In this document: positions 28,256 through 36,584 of the stretch, one piece after another
Numbering within the stretch: position 1 is the first letter of the stretch
Layout: the number at the start of each line of letters is the position of its first letter
Notes under the pieces: generated by a model
Database searches by the model: none
Told to the model about the DNA's origin: nothing
Seen by the model: only the letters and a program-made list of their open reading frames with translations
Made by a program: the position numbers and the translations under genes
NCBI GenBank assembly: GCA_037128595.1
Contig: JBAXWB010000002.1
Span: 1-64,000 of the forward strand
Length of the DNA: 64,000 nt
Source of the DNA: a bacterium
GTDB lineage: Bacteria; Verrucomicrobiota; Kiritimatiellia; CAIKKV01; CAITUY01
Direction: 5' to 3'

Positions 28256-29127
28256 CGTTGCTGTACGGCGCACAGGAAGCGACGCTTCCCGAGATACTCC
28301 AGCATCACCCCATTGGCCCGGATCGAGCGGACGGTCACCCCATCCACTTGCTCGCCTACGCCCAATAGCTGGCCGTTCAGGATGGCGTAGCACTGCCTCT
28401 GGCCGGAGGCGGCCAAGGCCGAAAGAATGATATCCGGCCATCCATCCTGGATAACAACCGGAGGTTTCTCCGGGGTGGTGGCCACCACCATCACGGCCGG
28501 CGGGCGGGGTTCCATAATGGGGTTGACCGCTGCCGACGCTTTCTTTTCTGTCAGAAAACGAGCCCCCCAGGTGACGCTCAGCCCGACCACCAATGCCACC
28601 CCGGCCGCAACGGCAACAGGCTTCATCCAGCGCCCCGCCATCAAAAACCCGCGCTTACTGGGGCGAACACCTGCGTGATGAGCAGGCGCGGGCATCGGCT
28701 CATCGCTTTGATCTGCAGGACTCCCCGAAACATCGGACACCACGCATTGCGCCGGTGGTGACGACGGAAGGCGGGCGGGAGCGACCGGAGCCAACGCGTC
28801 CCGTCCAATCGCCCTCAGGCAGAGCATCAGGAGGGCAACCGTATCCTTGACAATGGTTTTGGCCGGCAACTCCGTTGCCTCCCCCACCATAAACTGGCCT
28901 TGTTTGAGGCGAAGCATGCACTCAACGGCGAGTTCGCCTTTCCGTCCATTCCAATCCGCAGCGATAATCGCCCCTTCCTGAAGCCAGATCCGCCCAGTCA
29001 TGGCCGACGCGGATACTTCAACATAACCGTTCAGCGTCTTCCGGCGGGTCATCACCTGCAACATGTCCATGAGCAGTCCTGATTCAAGCTCCCCCTGCAT
29101 TTTGAAGTTTGTACCCATCTTCTGCAT
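28252..29127 (-). CDS. PATAN (DUF4388) - TM - GspB-like domain protein
   Basis: 291 aa from ATG 29127, preceded by CGGAGGA. An open frame continues to 29238, but that part is IS sequence. Residues about 9-110 form a PATAN/DUF4388 domain (QGELESGLLMDMLQVM; GRIWLQEGAIIAADWNGRKG) found in bacterial signalling proteins. A Pro/Ala linker is followed by a membrane helix (169-187) and a periplasmic C-terminal domain with AILNGQLLGVGEQVDGVTV. That resembles the GspB/PilP family, which links inner-membrane and secretin parts of type II secretion or pili. The topology suggests a cytosolic signal domain tied to an envelope complex. No other secretion genes are present here. The IS 13 bases upstream separates it from its original promoter. 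Confidence 0.8.
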   Translation of the reverse strand: MQKMGTNFKMQGELESGLLMDMLQVMTRRKTLNGYVEVSASAMTGRIWLQEGAIIAADWNGRKGELAVECMLRLKQGQFMVGEATELPAKTIVKDTVALLMLCLRAIGRDALAPVAPARLPSSPPAQCVVSDVSGSPADQSDEPMPAPAHHAGVRPSKRGFLMAGRWMKPVAVAAGVALVVGLSVTWGARFLTEKKASAAVNPIMEPRPPAVMVVATTPEKPPVVIQDGWPDIILSALAASGQRQCYAILNGQLLGVGEQVDGVTVRSIRANGVMLEYLGKRRFLCAVQQR

Positions 29128-29140
29128 TCCTCCGTAATTA

Positions 29141-30949
29141 GAGCCTGTCCCATATAACGCTATTTCCTGATTTTCTTCCGCCATTTTTGTGCCAGCCAAG
29201 CGCCATTTTTCCGCCAGCCATTCACTTTTGTCGTACACCCATCAAAACCCTAACAAAAAGGCCATTTTCAGACAGACCACCGCGTTCTTTTCCTTGCTCC
29301 TCGCCAGCTTTTCTAAAACAACCCTTTTAGGCCGCTTTTCTTTTTTGACGGTCTTTCTCTTGCGCACGCAGCATCCGCGCCAAAACCCACAAGTTATGCG
29401 CCAACACCGCCCATGCCACTTCACGCTCACGTGACTCGAATCCCTTGTTGCGCAATACCGGTCCCAGAAAATTGTTCTTCAAAATCCCGATCCGCCCTTC
29501 CGTCTGTGCCCGACGACGCTGGATGTCCGCAAACCCTTCATCCTGCATCCGATCTTGGAGCACTGGCACGGAGCGTGGGCATATCCCGTTCATGATCCCG
29601 TGCTTCCTCAACTTGCGTCGTGTAGCCGGCCGGTCAAATCCCCGATCCGCCCCGACCGCCGATGGATACCGTTGGAAATCCGCATGAATCCGGTCCAGGC
29701 TTTCCTCCAACAGTGGCGAATCTCCCCGGCTCTGCTCCCGCAACAATTTCCAGTCCACAATCAAGCCATTCTGTTGCTCGCCCACATACAGCGTGTTCCC
29801 AAACTCAACATTGGCCCCGGCCTTGCCCCTCACAATCACCCGCACATCCGGCTCGTAAAGACTCAGCAGCTTTTCTTCATTGGGAACCAATCGTCGACCA
29901 ATCAGTCGCTCATGGGCCTGCCGTACCGCCTCGGGCAATTGCGTCAGGATCCCGTCCATCCGCCGCCACACCTGCCGCGCTTGTGCTTCCGTCAAATCCG
30001 TTTGCATCCAATCGGCCTTCAATAGGGACACATACCGTTGCGCATGGTTACGCACCACCTTTACCAGCCGCTTCATCCGGCGCAACACCCGCTTGCGCCG
30101 CTTTACCGAATCAGCCGCTCGCCGCCCCTGCGTCATCTCGATGCACAACCGGTTGATCTCGCGCAGAAACGTCTCAGGTTCCTCCATGCGGTGTTTCAGC
30201 CCGTGACGACGGATTAATGACACCGCCTTCATCAGCGTGCGAACTCCGTCTCGCAGCAGCACCCAGTCCGTCGGAAAATGAATATTCGCTTTCAGACAAG
30301 TCGAGTCCACCAGCAGCACATCAACTCCTGCGTCGGCGTCCAGCCCTAGTCCGGCATGATCTACCCCGCCAGCCATCCTCAACAACACACTGACCAGTTC
30401 CCGGATCTCGCTTTCAGGCGCCAGCTTGTCATACCGCTCCAGCGTGCTCTTCGAAGGAATCTTCACCCCTTCAATCCCTCCCACCTGGCAGAACCGCTGC
30501 AACACAAAACTTTCCGCCAATCGCATCGCAAACTTCCGGTATTCCCGCTCTGTCAACTGCCGCGCAATCCCCACCCGCAAGGCTTGGATACACATCGTCT
30601 GATAGCGCAACCGGGCTTTCGTCCCAAGCCGATCTCCAGTCTGTTCCCATGCCGCAAGCCTCGTCTCCACAAAGTGGGTCTCAATCCCGCTCCGAACCAG
30701 AAGTTCGTCAATTTGATCCAGTTGCCCGGCATACTCCCGGTAATCCGCATTCCCAAAAACTTTCGGAAGTTCTCGCTTCAGCTCCTGCTCTTGGTCTATA
30801 AATCTCATGTCGTGGTGTCTCCCAGGCGTCGTAACCAGGGTTATAACACACCGATTTTGGGCAAAGCACCGTTTTTGACGGCCTTTGCCCATTTTCTTTT
30901 TACCAATTCATTCACTCCTGCCGTAGGGGTGTGCTTATGGGACAGGCTC
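29141..30949. mobile_element. Complete insertion sequence, 1809 bp, with 6-bp target duplication
   Basis: Terminal inverted repeats GAGCCTGTCCCATA (14 bp) lie at 29141-29154 and, inverted, at 30936-30949. Both are flanked by TAATTA (29135-29140 and 30950-30955), the target duplication. The element carries a single transposase gene with a full-length reading frame. It sits immediately upstream of the ribosome binding site of the PATAN gene; removing it would rejoin the upstream sequence to that site. Confidence 0.92.
29327..30808 (-). CDS. DDE transposase of the IS element
   Basis: 493 aa from ATG 30808 (MRFIDQEQELK), with a GGGAG site 10 bases upstream. The open frame reaches 30892, but the extra 28 residues are unlikely. 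DDE candidates are Asp in VLLVDSTCLKANIHFPTDW, Asp in VGADRGFDRPA and Glu in RAQTEGRIGILKN. The CLKANIHFPTDW motif is like transposases usually filed under ISNCY/IS5-related groups; I cannot fix the family without a search. The frame is intact, so the element may be active. Confidence 0.85.
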   Translation of the reverse strand: MRFIDQEQELKRELPKVFGNADYREYAGQLDQIDELLVRSGIETHFVETRLAAWEQTGDRLGTKARLRYQTMCIQALRVGIARQLTEREYRKFAMRLAESFVLQRFCQVGGIEGVKIPSKSTLERYDKLAPESEIRELVSVLLRMAGGVDHAGLGLDADAGVDVLLVDSTCLKANIHFPTDWVLLRDGVRTLMKAVSLIRRHGLKHRMEEPETFLREINRLCIEMTQGRRAADSVKRRKRVLRRMKRLVKVVRNHAQRYVSLLKADWMQTDLTEAQARQVWRRMDGILTQLPEAVRQAHERLIGRRLVPNEEKLLSLYEPDVRVIVRGKAGANVEFGNTLYVGEQQNGLIVDWKLLREQSRGDSPLLEESLDRIHADFQRYPSAVGADRGFDRPATRRKLRKHGIMNGICPRSVPVLQDRMQDEGFADIQRRRAQTEGRIGILKNNFLGPVLRNKGFESREREVAWAVLAHNLWVLARMLRAQEKDRQKRKAA

Positions 30950-31056
30950 TAATTAGGAATGAAGCAGAAGGAGTGCCAAGTGCCATTCAGGACAAAAACT
31001 ATCGGTAATTACGAGCGCGGAATGCGAAATTTCTCAAAATATGGAAAAGGAGCCGC

Positions 31057-31596
31057 CTATTTCAGGAACAAATAGAATCCGTTGGCAAAATGCACGAGGC
31101 CAACCGCGCCAACGCCCAAGCCGGTCACCCATAAGGGCTTTTTCTTGAGTAAGGCGGCAATGGATGAAAGCAGGATGGCAATTTGCAGAAAAATGACAGC
31201 CATCCCGAAGGCAGCTGAATGCCGACCGCAAAGATCACGAAAATCCTCCAAGTCACGCGCCTTTTTTTCTATTTCAACTTTCTCGCCCTCATACTTCTGC
31301 ACCTTCGTCTTATAGGCCGTGATCCGCTCCGTGTAGTCTTTTTGAAGTTCAGCCGATAAGGAGGCCCCTGCAGCCTTGAGTTCAAGCTGAAGCTTGTCAC
31401 CCTGCAAATCGTAAATATACCCCTTAATACTTTTTGACTGATAATACGCCCACTGATCCGATGCCTTGGTCTGGCTCATCACTGATTTAGTGGAATAGCC
31501 CCCCCCTTTGAAGGTTGCCATCGTGGCGCACACCGCCAGGATCACGGTTGTCAATGCCAGCCAATTCATCCAAGGCTCTTTTTTGTCGTCTGCCAT
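31057..31596 (-). CDS. DUF4337 family membrane protein
   Basis: 179 aa. The start MADDKKEPWMNWLALTT leads into a first membrane segment (about 11-30). A coiled coil follows (about 70-120, Lys/Glu-rich), then two membrane segments near 128-148 and 155-178. This arrangement, including the YSTKSVMSQTKASDQWAYYQ stretch, fits DUF4337. Function is unknown. It lies 45 bases after the ETF-QO gene on the same strand and may be cotranscribed with it. On its downstream side the next feature is the IS element. Confidence 0.8.
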   Translation of the reverse strand: MADDKKEPWMNWLALTTVILAVCATMATFKGGGYSTKSVMSQTKASDQWAYYQSKSIKGYIYDLQGDKLQLELKAAGASLSAELQKDYTERITAYKTKVQKYEGEKVEIEKKARDLEDFRDLCGRHSAAFGMAVIFLQIAILLSSIAALLKKKPLWVTGLGVGAVGLVHFANGFYLFLK

Positions 31597-31641
31597 AATA
31601 TTTACCTAAAAACAGGGTTCGAAGTTCAGGGTTCGGGTAAT

Positions 31642-33288
31642 TTACATTTTGGAATAAACCGGGCCGCCACCACCCTCCGGGGGGGTCCACTTGATATTCT
31701 GCAGGGGATCTTTGATCTGGCAGGTCTTGCAATGCAGGCAGTTCGAGAAATCGATGTGGATCCCCTGCTGATCATCCTTGAGCACATATACCTGTGCCGG
31801 ACAGAACAGCGTACAGGGAGCGCCATATTTCTTGATGCACACTTTACATTTTTCAGTATCCAGAATCTTCAGATGCGACGGCTGGTTTTCCTCATGGTGC
31901 GTCTTGGACAGGAATAAATCCGAGAGCCGGTCCATTTGCACATTCGCCTCATCGGCAGCCACCTTAGGCGGCACCGCACAGGGCTTCACATCGGCCTTGG
32001 CCTTCATGACCTCCCAGTCGGGCTCCAGCCCCATCCGTCCGGGCGGGAGCACGCCACCGCTGAACACGCTCATTCCCACCGCCGCCATACCCGGGAGTGA
32101 ACCATAGGTAAAGGCCGCACGGACATTCCGGATCTTCTCCAACTCCTTCCAAGGCGTCGAATCCTTGAGAGACTCGGGATATTTCTGCATGGCCGCCACG
32201 GAAAAGTCTTTATTCTTCCACCCTTCGAACAACGCATCCCCTGCCGCGATCCCGGACTGAACCGCCAGATGGACGCCTTTCAGACGCAAGGAATTGCACA
32301 ACCCGGCCGCATCCCCCACTATCACGGCCCCATCCGCGACCAATTTCGGAATCGAATTCAAGCCTCCTTCAGGAAGGACCTTGGCGCCATATTCCAACAC
32401 CTTGCCGCCCGCGATAAAGGGAAGGACCGTCGGATGGTGTTTGAACAACCGGAACATATCATGGGGATTGGTCGTGGGATTCTTGTAATCCAGGGCGGTC
32501 ACCATTCCGATCGCCACCAACGTGTCGCTCAGGCAATAAATGAAGCCACCGCCGTAGGTCTTGGCATCCAGCGGATAGCCGAAGGAATGCAGGATGGTGC
32601 CGGCCCGGCCTTTGCACTCAGGCGTCTCGATCAACTCCTTGACGCCAACGGCATAGGTCTGGGGATTCGCCCCGCGCATTCCCTCATCGGTCAACAATTT
32701 CTCAGTCAGGAACCCGCACGCCCCTTCACCCAGAACCACCATGGTGGCCATCAGATCAGGACCGAGTTCAAAGTTCGCACGTTGCTCGCCATTTTTATCA
32801 AGCCCTTTGTCGCCCATACGGACCCCGACAATACGCCCCTTCTCCCGCAATAGCTCAACGGCGGAAAACCCTGAGTAAATTTCAGCCCCGGCCTTTTCGC
32901 ACAAGCCCGCTAAATGGCGGGTCAGGGCGGACAACGACACGATGGGATAGCCCTCGGCATGCATCGTCGGCGGCACCCAGGGGACCTTGGTCGAACCGGT
33001 GGCCGTCAGATGATGGAAGCTTTCCTTGTTGACCGCCGCGAACTGCGGCAGCGCTGCAAACTCTTCGTATTCGAGTAAATCAGCGAGAGAGGAGGTATCC
33101 ACCACGGCGCCCGACAAATTCTGCGCTCCCACGGATGGGGCCTTATCAATAATCAGAATGCTGGGCGGCTGCATCGAACCATCCGGTTCCCGCTTCACCC
33201 GCTTGAGCAACTGCAATACCGTGGAAAGCGTCGCCACTCCACAACCCACACCAATAATATCAAACGTCATTGAATCACGAGTCGACAT
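31642..33288 (-). CDS. Electron transfer flavoprotein-ubiquinone oxidoreductase-like protein
   Basis: 548 aa, full length. The FAD-binding start FDIIGVGCGVATLST lacks the usual third glycine. The ETF-QO core has APSVGAQNLSGAVVD, the central region with GGGFIYCLSD and GDAAGLCNSLRLKGVHLA (second FAD contact). The C-terminal ferredoxin-like domain has the [4Fe-4S] cysteines in CTLFCP and NCLHCKTCQIKDP. It passes electrons from reduced ETF to the quinone pool at the inner membrane. No etfA/etfB genes are adjacent. An AAGGAG site lies 10 bases before ATG, with a candidate promoter upstream. Confidence 0.9.
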   Translation of the reverse strand: MSTRDSMTFDIIGVGCGVATLSTVLQLLKRVKREPDGSMQPPSILIIDKAPSVGAQNLSGAVVDTSSLADLLEYEEFAALPQFAAVNKESFHHLTATGSTKVPWVPPTMHAEGYPIVSLSALTRHLAGLCEKAGAEIYSGFSAVELLREKGRIVGVRMGDKGLDKNGEQRANFELGPDLMATMVVLGEGACGFLTEKLLTDEGMRGANPQTYAVGVKELIETPECKGRAGTILHSFGYPLDAKTYGGGFIYCLSDTLVAIGMVTALDYKNPTTNPHDMFRLFKHHPTVLPFIAGGKVLEYGAKVLPEGGLNSIPKLVADGAVIVGDAAGLCNSLRLKGVHLAVQSGIAAGDALFEGWKNKDFSVAAMQKYPESLKDSTPWKELEKIRNVRAAFTYGSLPGMAAVGMSVFSGGVLPPGRMGLEPDWEVMKAKADVKPCAVPPKVAADEANVQMDRLSDLFLSKTHHEENQPSHLKILDTEKCKVCIKKYGAPCTLFCPAQVYVLKDDQQGIHIDFSNCLHCKTCQIKDPLQNIKWTPPEGGGGPVYSKM

Positions 33289-33373
33289 GTCAGCATCACT
33301 CCTTAATCAAGATAATACCCAACGATGTTCACCTTCATGGAGAGCACAGTTGGGTAAAATAACAATGGAACGA

Positions 33374-33403
33374 TTTATAGCACGCACAACAGTCCAATTG
33401 CAA
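33374..33403 (-). promoter_or_regulatory. Candidate sigma-70 promoter of ETF-QO
   Basis: On the minus strand TTGCAA (33398-33403) and TATAAA (33374-33379) are separated by 18 bases, in the gap upstream of the ETF-QO start at 33288. Confidence 0.45.
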
Positions 33404-33432
33404 TTGTTCGTTAAAACTTTCACAATCACCTC

Positions 33433-33457
33433 GGGGCGGAATCTGGTGTTCCGCCCC
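33433..33457 (-). terminator. Hairpin terminator of the crtP-crtQ-crtO operon
   Basis: A perfect 9-bp stem GGGGCGGAA/TTCCGCCCC with a 7-base loop starts 1 base after the crtO stop codon. No long T-run follows, so its efficiency is uncertain. Confidence 0.65.
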
Positions 33458-33458
33458 T

Positions 33459-33941
33459 CTAACTCGTCTGGCGCTTCAAAGCGGCGGTCAACCTTAACCG
33501 GTTATACCGCTGGACCAAGATGCACGGCAGATTGGCCGCCACCCCATACGCCACCATCACCATCCCTACCCTCCACGAATTCCAGAAAAAGAACACCAAT
33601 GAAAATCCAAGAACAATCCAGTGCACCACTTCACTGCGGCAGGTCTCAATCAAAAAGCGATTCAAATAGCTGGCCCCATGACCCCGGATCGTCTTCTTCC
33701 GGAATCCCTGTTTGAAGAGAGCCGCCCCGTCCGGCAGCATCCGTTTCCACGCCTTGATCGCGAGCAACTTTTCATAAAACTGCCCGCCGCGTTCCCAGCG
33801 TCGCCCTCGAAAAAGCCAGCCGGCGGGATCGAACCAGACCGGCGCGAGTTGTGTCCCCAGGCCGGCCACCCCAAGGTGGATCAGCAACCATGCCAGAATG
33901 TTAACGGCCACCAACCACCACATAAACGGTTCCTCCGGCAT
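33459..33941 (-). CDS. crtO: Glycosyl-4,4'-diaponeurosporenoate acyltransferase-like protein (CrtO type)
   Basis: 160 aa from ATG 33939-33941, preceded by GGAGGGG; S. aureus CrtO is 165 aa by my recollection. It has membrane segments near 8-26 and 110-140 and the conserved WLFRGRRWERGGQFYEKLLA and KAWKRMLPDGAALF patterns of this small family. It acylates the glucose of the carotenoid glycosyl ester in the last step of staphyloxanthin-type synthesis. Its start overlaps the crtQ stop (TAATG). A longer open frame to 34283 is out of register with crtQ and rejected. Confidence 0.82.
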   Translation of the reverse strand: MPEEPFMWWLVAVNILAWLLIHLGVAGLGTQLAPVWFDPAGWLFRGRRWERGGQFYEKLLAIKAWKRMLPDGAALFKQGFRKKTIRGHGASYLNRFLIETCRSEVVHWIVLGFSLVFFFWNSWRVGMVMVAYGVAANLPCILVQRYNRLRLTAALKRQTS

Positions 33942-35041
33942 TACCCCTCCTCCGTCAAATCGATCCGACGCCCCTTCCAGGATACGTCTTTCGCGAACCC
34001 GACCCTTACAACGGAACGAGTAAAAACAGCCAGATAGAAAGCCAGGAAAACCGGATAGCTGGGCGCAACAAACCAGCGGAATGCCCCTATCCTTGCGAGC
34101 ATCGTATAAATTTGCCCCACGTATAATACATAGACCACCAGCCACGGGCCCGGATTCTCCCCGCGCGCGGCCGTCAGCGCCAGGAGGCCCACTACCGTTA
34201 ACCCGCCTGTTATCCAGGCACCAATGGCGAGCAATATCAATAACGGCGTCTGCGCGGCGCCTGTCGCAAACGCCTTGGTCCATCCCGCCGCCAACTCACG
34301 GAGTCCACCGGGATACATCCGCATCGTCACCACCCCTGCTCCTCCGTAACATCGCATCGGAACACCCGCCCGCGCGAACAAAGGCGCCATGAAGAAATTT
34401 TCAAGAATCCGTCCCTTGACGGCCTCATGGCCGCCGATCGCCTGATAGGCAGGACGCCCCACCATCAGGAGAGGCCCGAAAAGTCCACGGGGTTGAAGAT
34501 GCGCCCCAAAAACCGTAAAGGCTCCGGTGCCCGCCGTCATCACCAGGTTGAAAAAGGCCGACAGCTGCTCATAGAACAAGGGGACCCTGTGATAGGGCCC
34601 TACCGATAAAACGCCCGGCTGACGGGTATAGGTGTCCCGGATCGCACGCAACGCTCCTGGTTCAAAGTGCACATCCGCATCGACGAAAAGCAAAACATCC
34701 CCTTCCGCTTCGCGGGCACCTTGATGACACGCCCAGGTTTTACCCCGCCACCCTGACGGGAGCGGAGCCGATGACACTACCCGCGCGCCACCCGCCCGGG
34801 CAACCCCAGCCGTACGGTCCCGCGAGGCGTCGTCAACCACGATGATCTCCTCCGGCGGCAGATCCTGCGCCACCAGGGAACCAAGCAGCACGGGCAGGTT
34901 CTTTTCCTCGTCCCTGGCGGGCACAATAACGGAGAGGGTAAAGGGCGCTCCGGAAACCGGACTCCGCCGGCATGGCGGGATCCGGAACAGGAACAAGAAG
35001 CCAAGCGCCCATAGCCCCATCACTATGAGTAGCGCGATCAC
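33941..35041 (-). CDS. crtQ: 4,4'-diaponeurosporenoate glycosyltransferase-like protein (CrtQ type)
   Basis: 366 aa from GTG 35041, which forms a GTGA overlap with the upstream desaturase stop; the open frame extends to 35086. A GT-A family 2 glycosyltransferase domain has SVIVPARDEEKNLP, VVDDASRDRT and the DXD motif in FVDADVHF. The acceptor motif is GGHEAVKGRILENF. N-terminal and three C-terminal membrane segments are present. It transfers glucose from UDP-glucose to the carotenoid carboxylate. It sits between the crtP-like and crtO-like genes, with translational coupling on both sides. Confidence 0.83.
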   Translation of the reverse strand: MIALLIVMGLWALGFLFLFRIPPCRRSPVSGAPFTLSVIVPARDEEKNLPVLLGSLVAQDLPPEEIIVVDDASRDRTAGVARAGGARVVSSAPLPSGWRGKTWACHQGAREAEGDVLLFVDADVHFEPGALRAIRDTYTRQPGVLSVGPYHRVPLFYEQLSAFFNLVMTAGTGAFTVFGAHLQPRGLFGPLLMVGRPAYQAIGGHEAVKGRILENFFMAPLFARAGVPMRCYGGAGVVTMRMYPGGLRELAAGWTKAFATGAAQTPLLILLAIGAWITGGLTVVGLLALTAARGENPGPWLVVYVLYVGQIYTMLARIGAFRWFVAPSYPVFLAFYLAVFTRSVVRVGFAKDVSWKGRRIDLTEEG

Positions 35042-36528
35042 CCCCGGTCCCACTCGACAATCTTGCGGCACACGTTCTGGCCGCATAATACAACCATCGG
35101 CATCCCGCCGCCGGGATTAACCGAGCCGCCGACAAAGAACAGATTCGCGTAGCGAGCATCCTGTTTGGGTGCCTTGAAACCGAAATTCCTCCATTTGTCC
35201 GCCACCACCCCGTAGATGGAACCCCGGTTCGAGTAATACTGACGCTGGATGTCACGGGGCGTCCACACATGCTCAAACACGATGTGCTTGCGCAAATCCG
35301 TCAGGCCCATGCGCTCAAGTTTGATGATGACCCGATCCTTGAAAGCCATGTAGTCCGCCTCGGTCAAGGGGTGCTGCTCATTCAGACAGGGAATGTGGGG
35401 CAGGATTTTAAGACAGTCGCACCCTGGCGGCGCCACCGTCGGGTCGGTCTTGGACGCGGCCACCAGGTAAATGGTGGGATCGTCGGAAAGAACTCCCTTT
35501 TTGAAAACCGCATCAAAGTGGGCCCGCTGCCCGCCCGAATAAAAAAAGTTATGGTGCGCCAGTTGCGGGTAGGAGATATCCAGGCCCAGGTCGATAATCA
35601 GCCCGGAACAGGCGGGGGAAAAACGCCGGAGCCGCCGCCGCGCCGCGTCATCCGGCGGCAATAGTGTCTCGTGGGCGGGAATCACCTCCATATTGGAGAC
35701 GATCAGATCCGCATCGTGTGGCACCCCCTCCGTGGTGGTGATGCCCGTCACCCGGCACCCTTGCGTCCGGATCTTGGCAACCTCCGAGTTCAGGTGCACC
35801 GGGATCCCGAGTTCATCCATCAACCGGCGTAACCCCAATGCGATATGGTAGAGCCCCCCATCCACATACCACAGATCGTAACGGAACTGGATCGTGGGCA
35901 GACAGTTCATGAACGCAGGAGCATCATAGGCGGAGGACCCCACGTACTTGATGAAATAATCAAGCACGTCCCGGACATGCGGTTCGTCGATGAACCGGGC
36001 CACCCCCCCGTGCATCGTCCGGAAAAGATCAAACTTGAGAAAGTCGAGAAGTCCGTAGAAGCGCTGAAAATCGCGCACAGTGTCCAACCCACGCTCAAAA
36101 TAGCCGGCATTAACAAGGTCATAAAGCTGGCCCGCATAGTCCAGGAATTCCTTGAAACGCTGCGGATCCTGGCCGACCTTGCGCAATTCGGCGTCCATCA
36201 GGTCGGCTTCGGGAACCAGATCGAGTACCGTCCCGTCTTCGAAGAAGTTGCGCCAATGCGGCCGAAGCGGCCGGATCGGGATATAGTCAGCCATCCGCCG
36301 GCCCGACCGCTGGAAAAGCCGCTCAAAGATATGCGGGAGTGTCAGAATAGACGGGCCCAGATCGAACGTGTAACCCTGCTCGGTGAGGACGTTCAGTTTG
36401 CCGCCGATCTTCCCGTTCTTTTCGAAAACCTCAACCGCATAGCCCTCCTGGGCCAGCGAAATCGCCGCCGACAGCCCCCCCAGTCCCGCCCCGATAACGA
36501 TTACCTTTTTTCGCTCGGTTGTGCTCAT
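35038..36528 (-). CDS. CrtP/CrtN-family carotenoid oxygenase or desaturase
   Basis: 496 aa from ATG 36528 (MSTTERKK); upstream in-frame codons to 36654 overlap the divergent gene and are rejected. The FAD motif is IVIGAGLGGLSAA, then EKNGKIGGKLN and FDLGPSILTLPHIFE. The C-terminal FAD motif is FFVGGSVNPGGGMPM. Length and the NPGGGMPM ending look more like CrtP/CrtNb (diapocarotenoid terminal methyl oxygenase) than CrtN, but I cannot separate these without a tree. It starts the operon crtP-crtQ-crtO. Confidence 0.8.
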   Translation of the reverse strand: MSTTERKKVIVIGAGLGGLSAAISLAQEGYAVEVFEKNGKIGGKLNVLTEQGYTFDLGPSILTLPHIFERLFQRSGRRMADYIPIRPLRPHWRNFFEDGTVLDLVPEADLMDAELRKVGQDPQRFKEFLDYAGQLYDLVNAGYFERGLDTVRDFQRFYGLLDFLKFDLFRTMHGGVARFIDEPHVRDVLDYFIKYVGSSAYDAPAFMNCLPTIQFRYDLWYVDGGLYHIALGLRRLMDELGIPVHLNSEVAKIRTQGCRVTGITTTEGVPHDADLIVSNMEVIPAHETLLPPDDAARRRLRRFSPACSGLIIDLGLDISYPQLAHHNFFYSGGQRAHFDAVFKKGVLSDDPTIYLVAASKTDPTVAPPGCDCLKILPHIPCLNEQHPLTEADYMAFKDRVIIKLERMGLTDLRKHIVFEHVWTPRDIQRQYYSNRGSIYGVVADKWRNFGFKAPKQDARYANLFFVGGSVNPGGGMPMVVLCGQNVCRKIVEWDRG

Positions 36529-36537
36529 ACCGTCTCT

Positions 36538-36566
36538 TATACAATAACCTTGACGGGATGCGACAA
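36538..36566 (-). promoter_or_regulatory. Candidate promoter of crtP-crtQ-crtO
   Basis: On the minus strand TTGTCG (36561-36566) and TGTATA (36538-36543) are separated by 17 bases. The -10 ends about 9 bases before the ATG at 36528, so the transcript would be leaderless or nearly so. It overlaps the start region of the divergent aldehyde dehydrogenase gene. Confidence 0.4.
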
Positions 36567-36584
36567 TATTTCGTTCCCTGTCCC

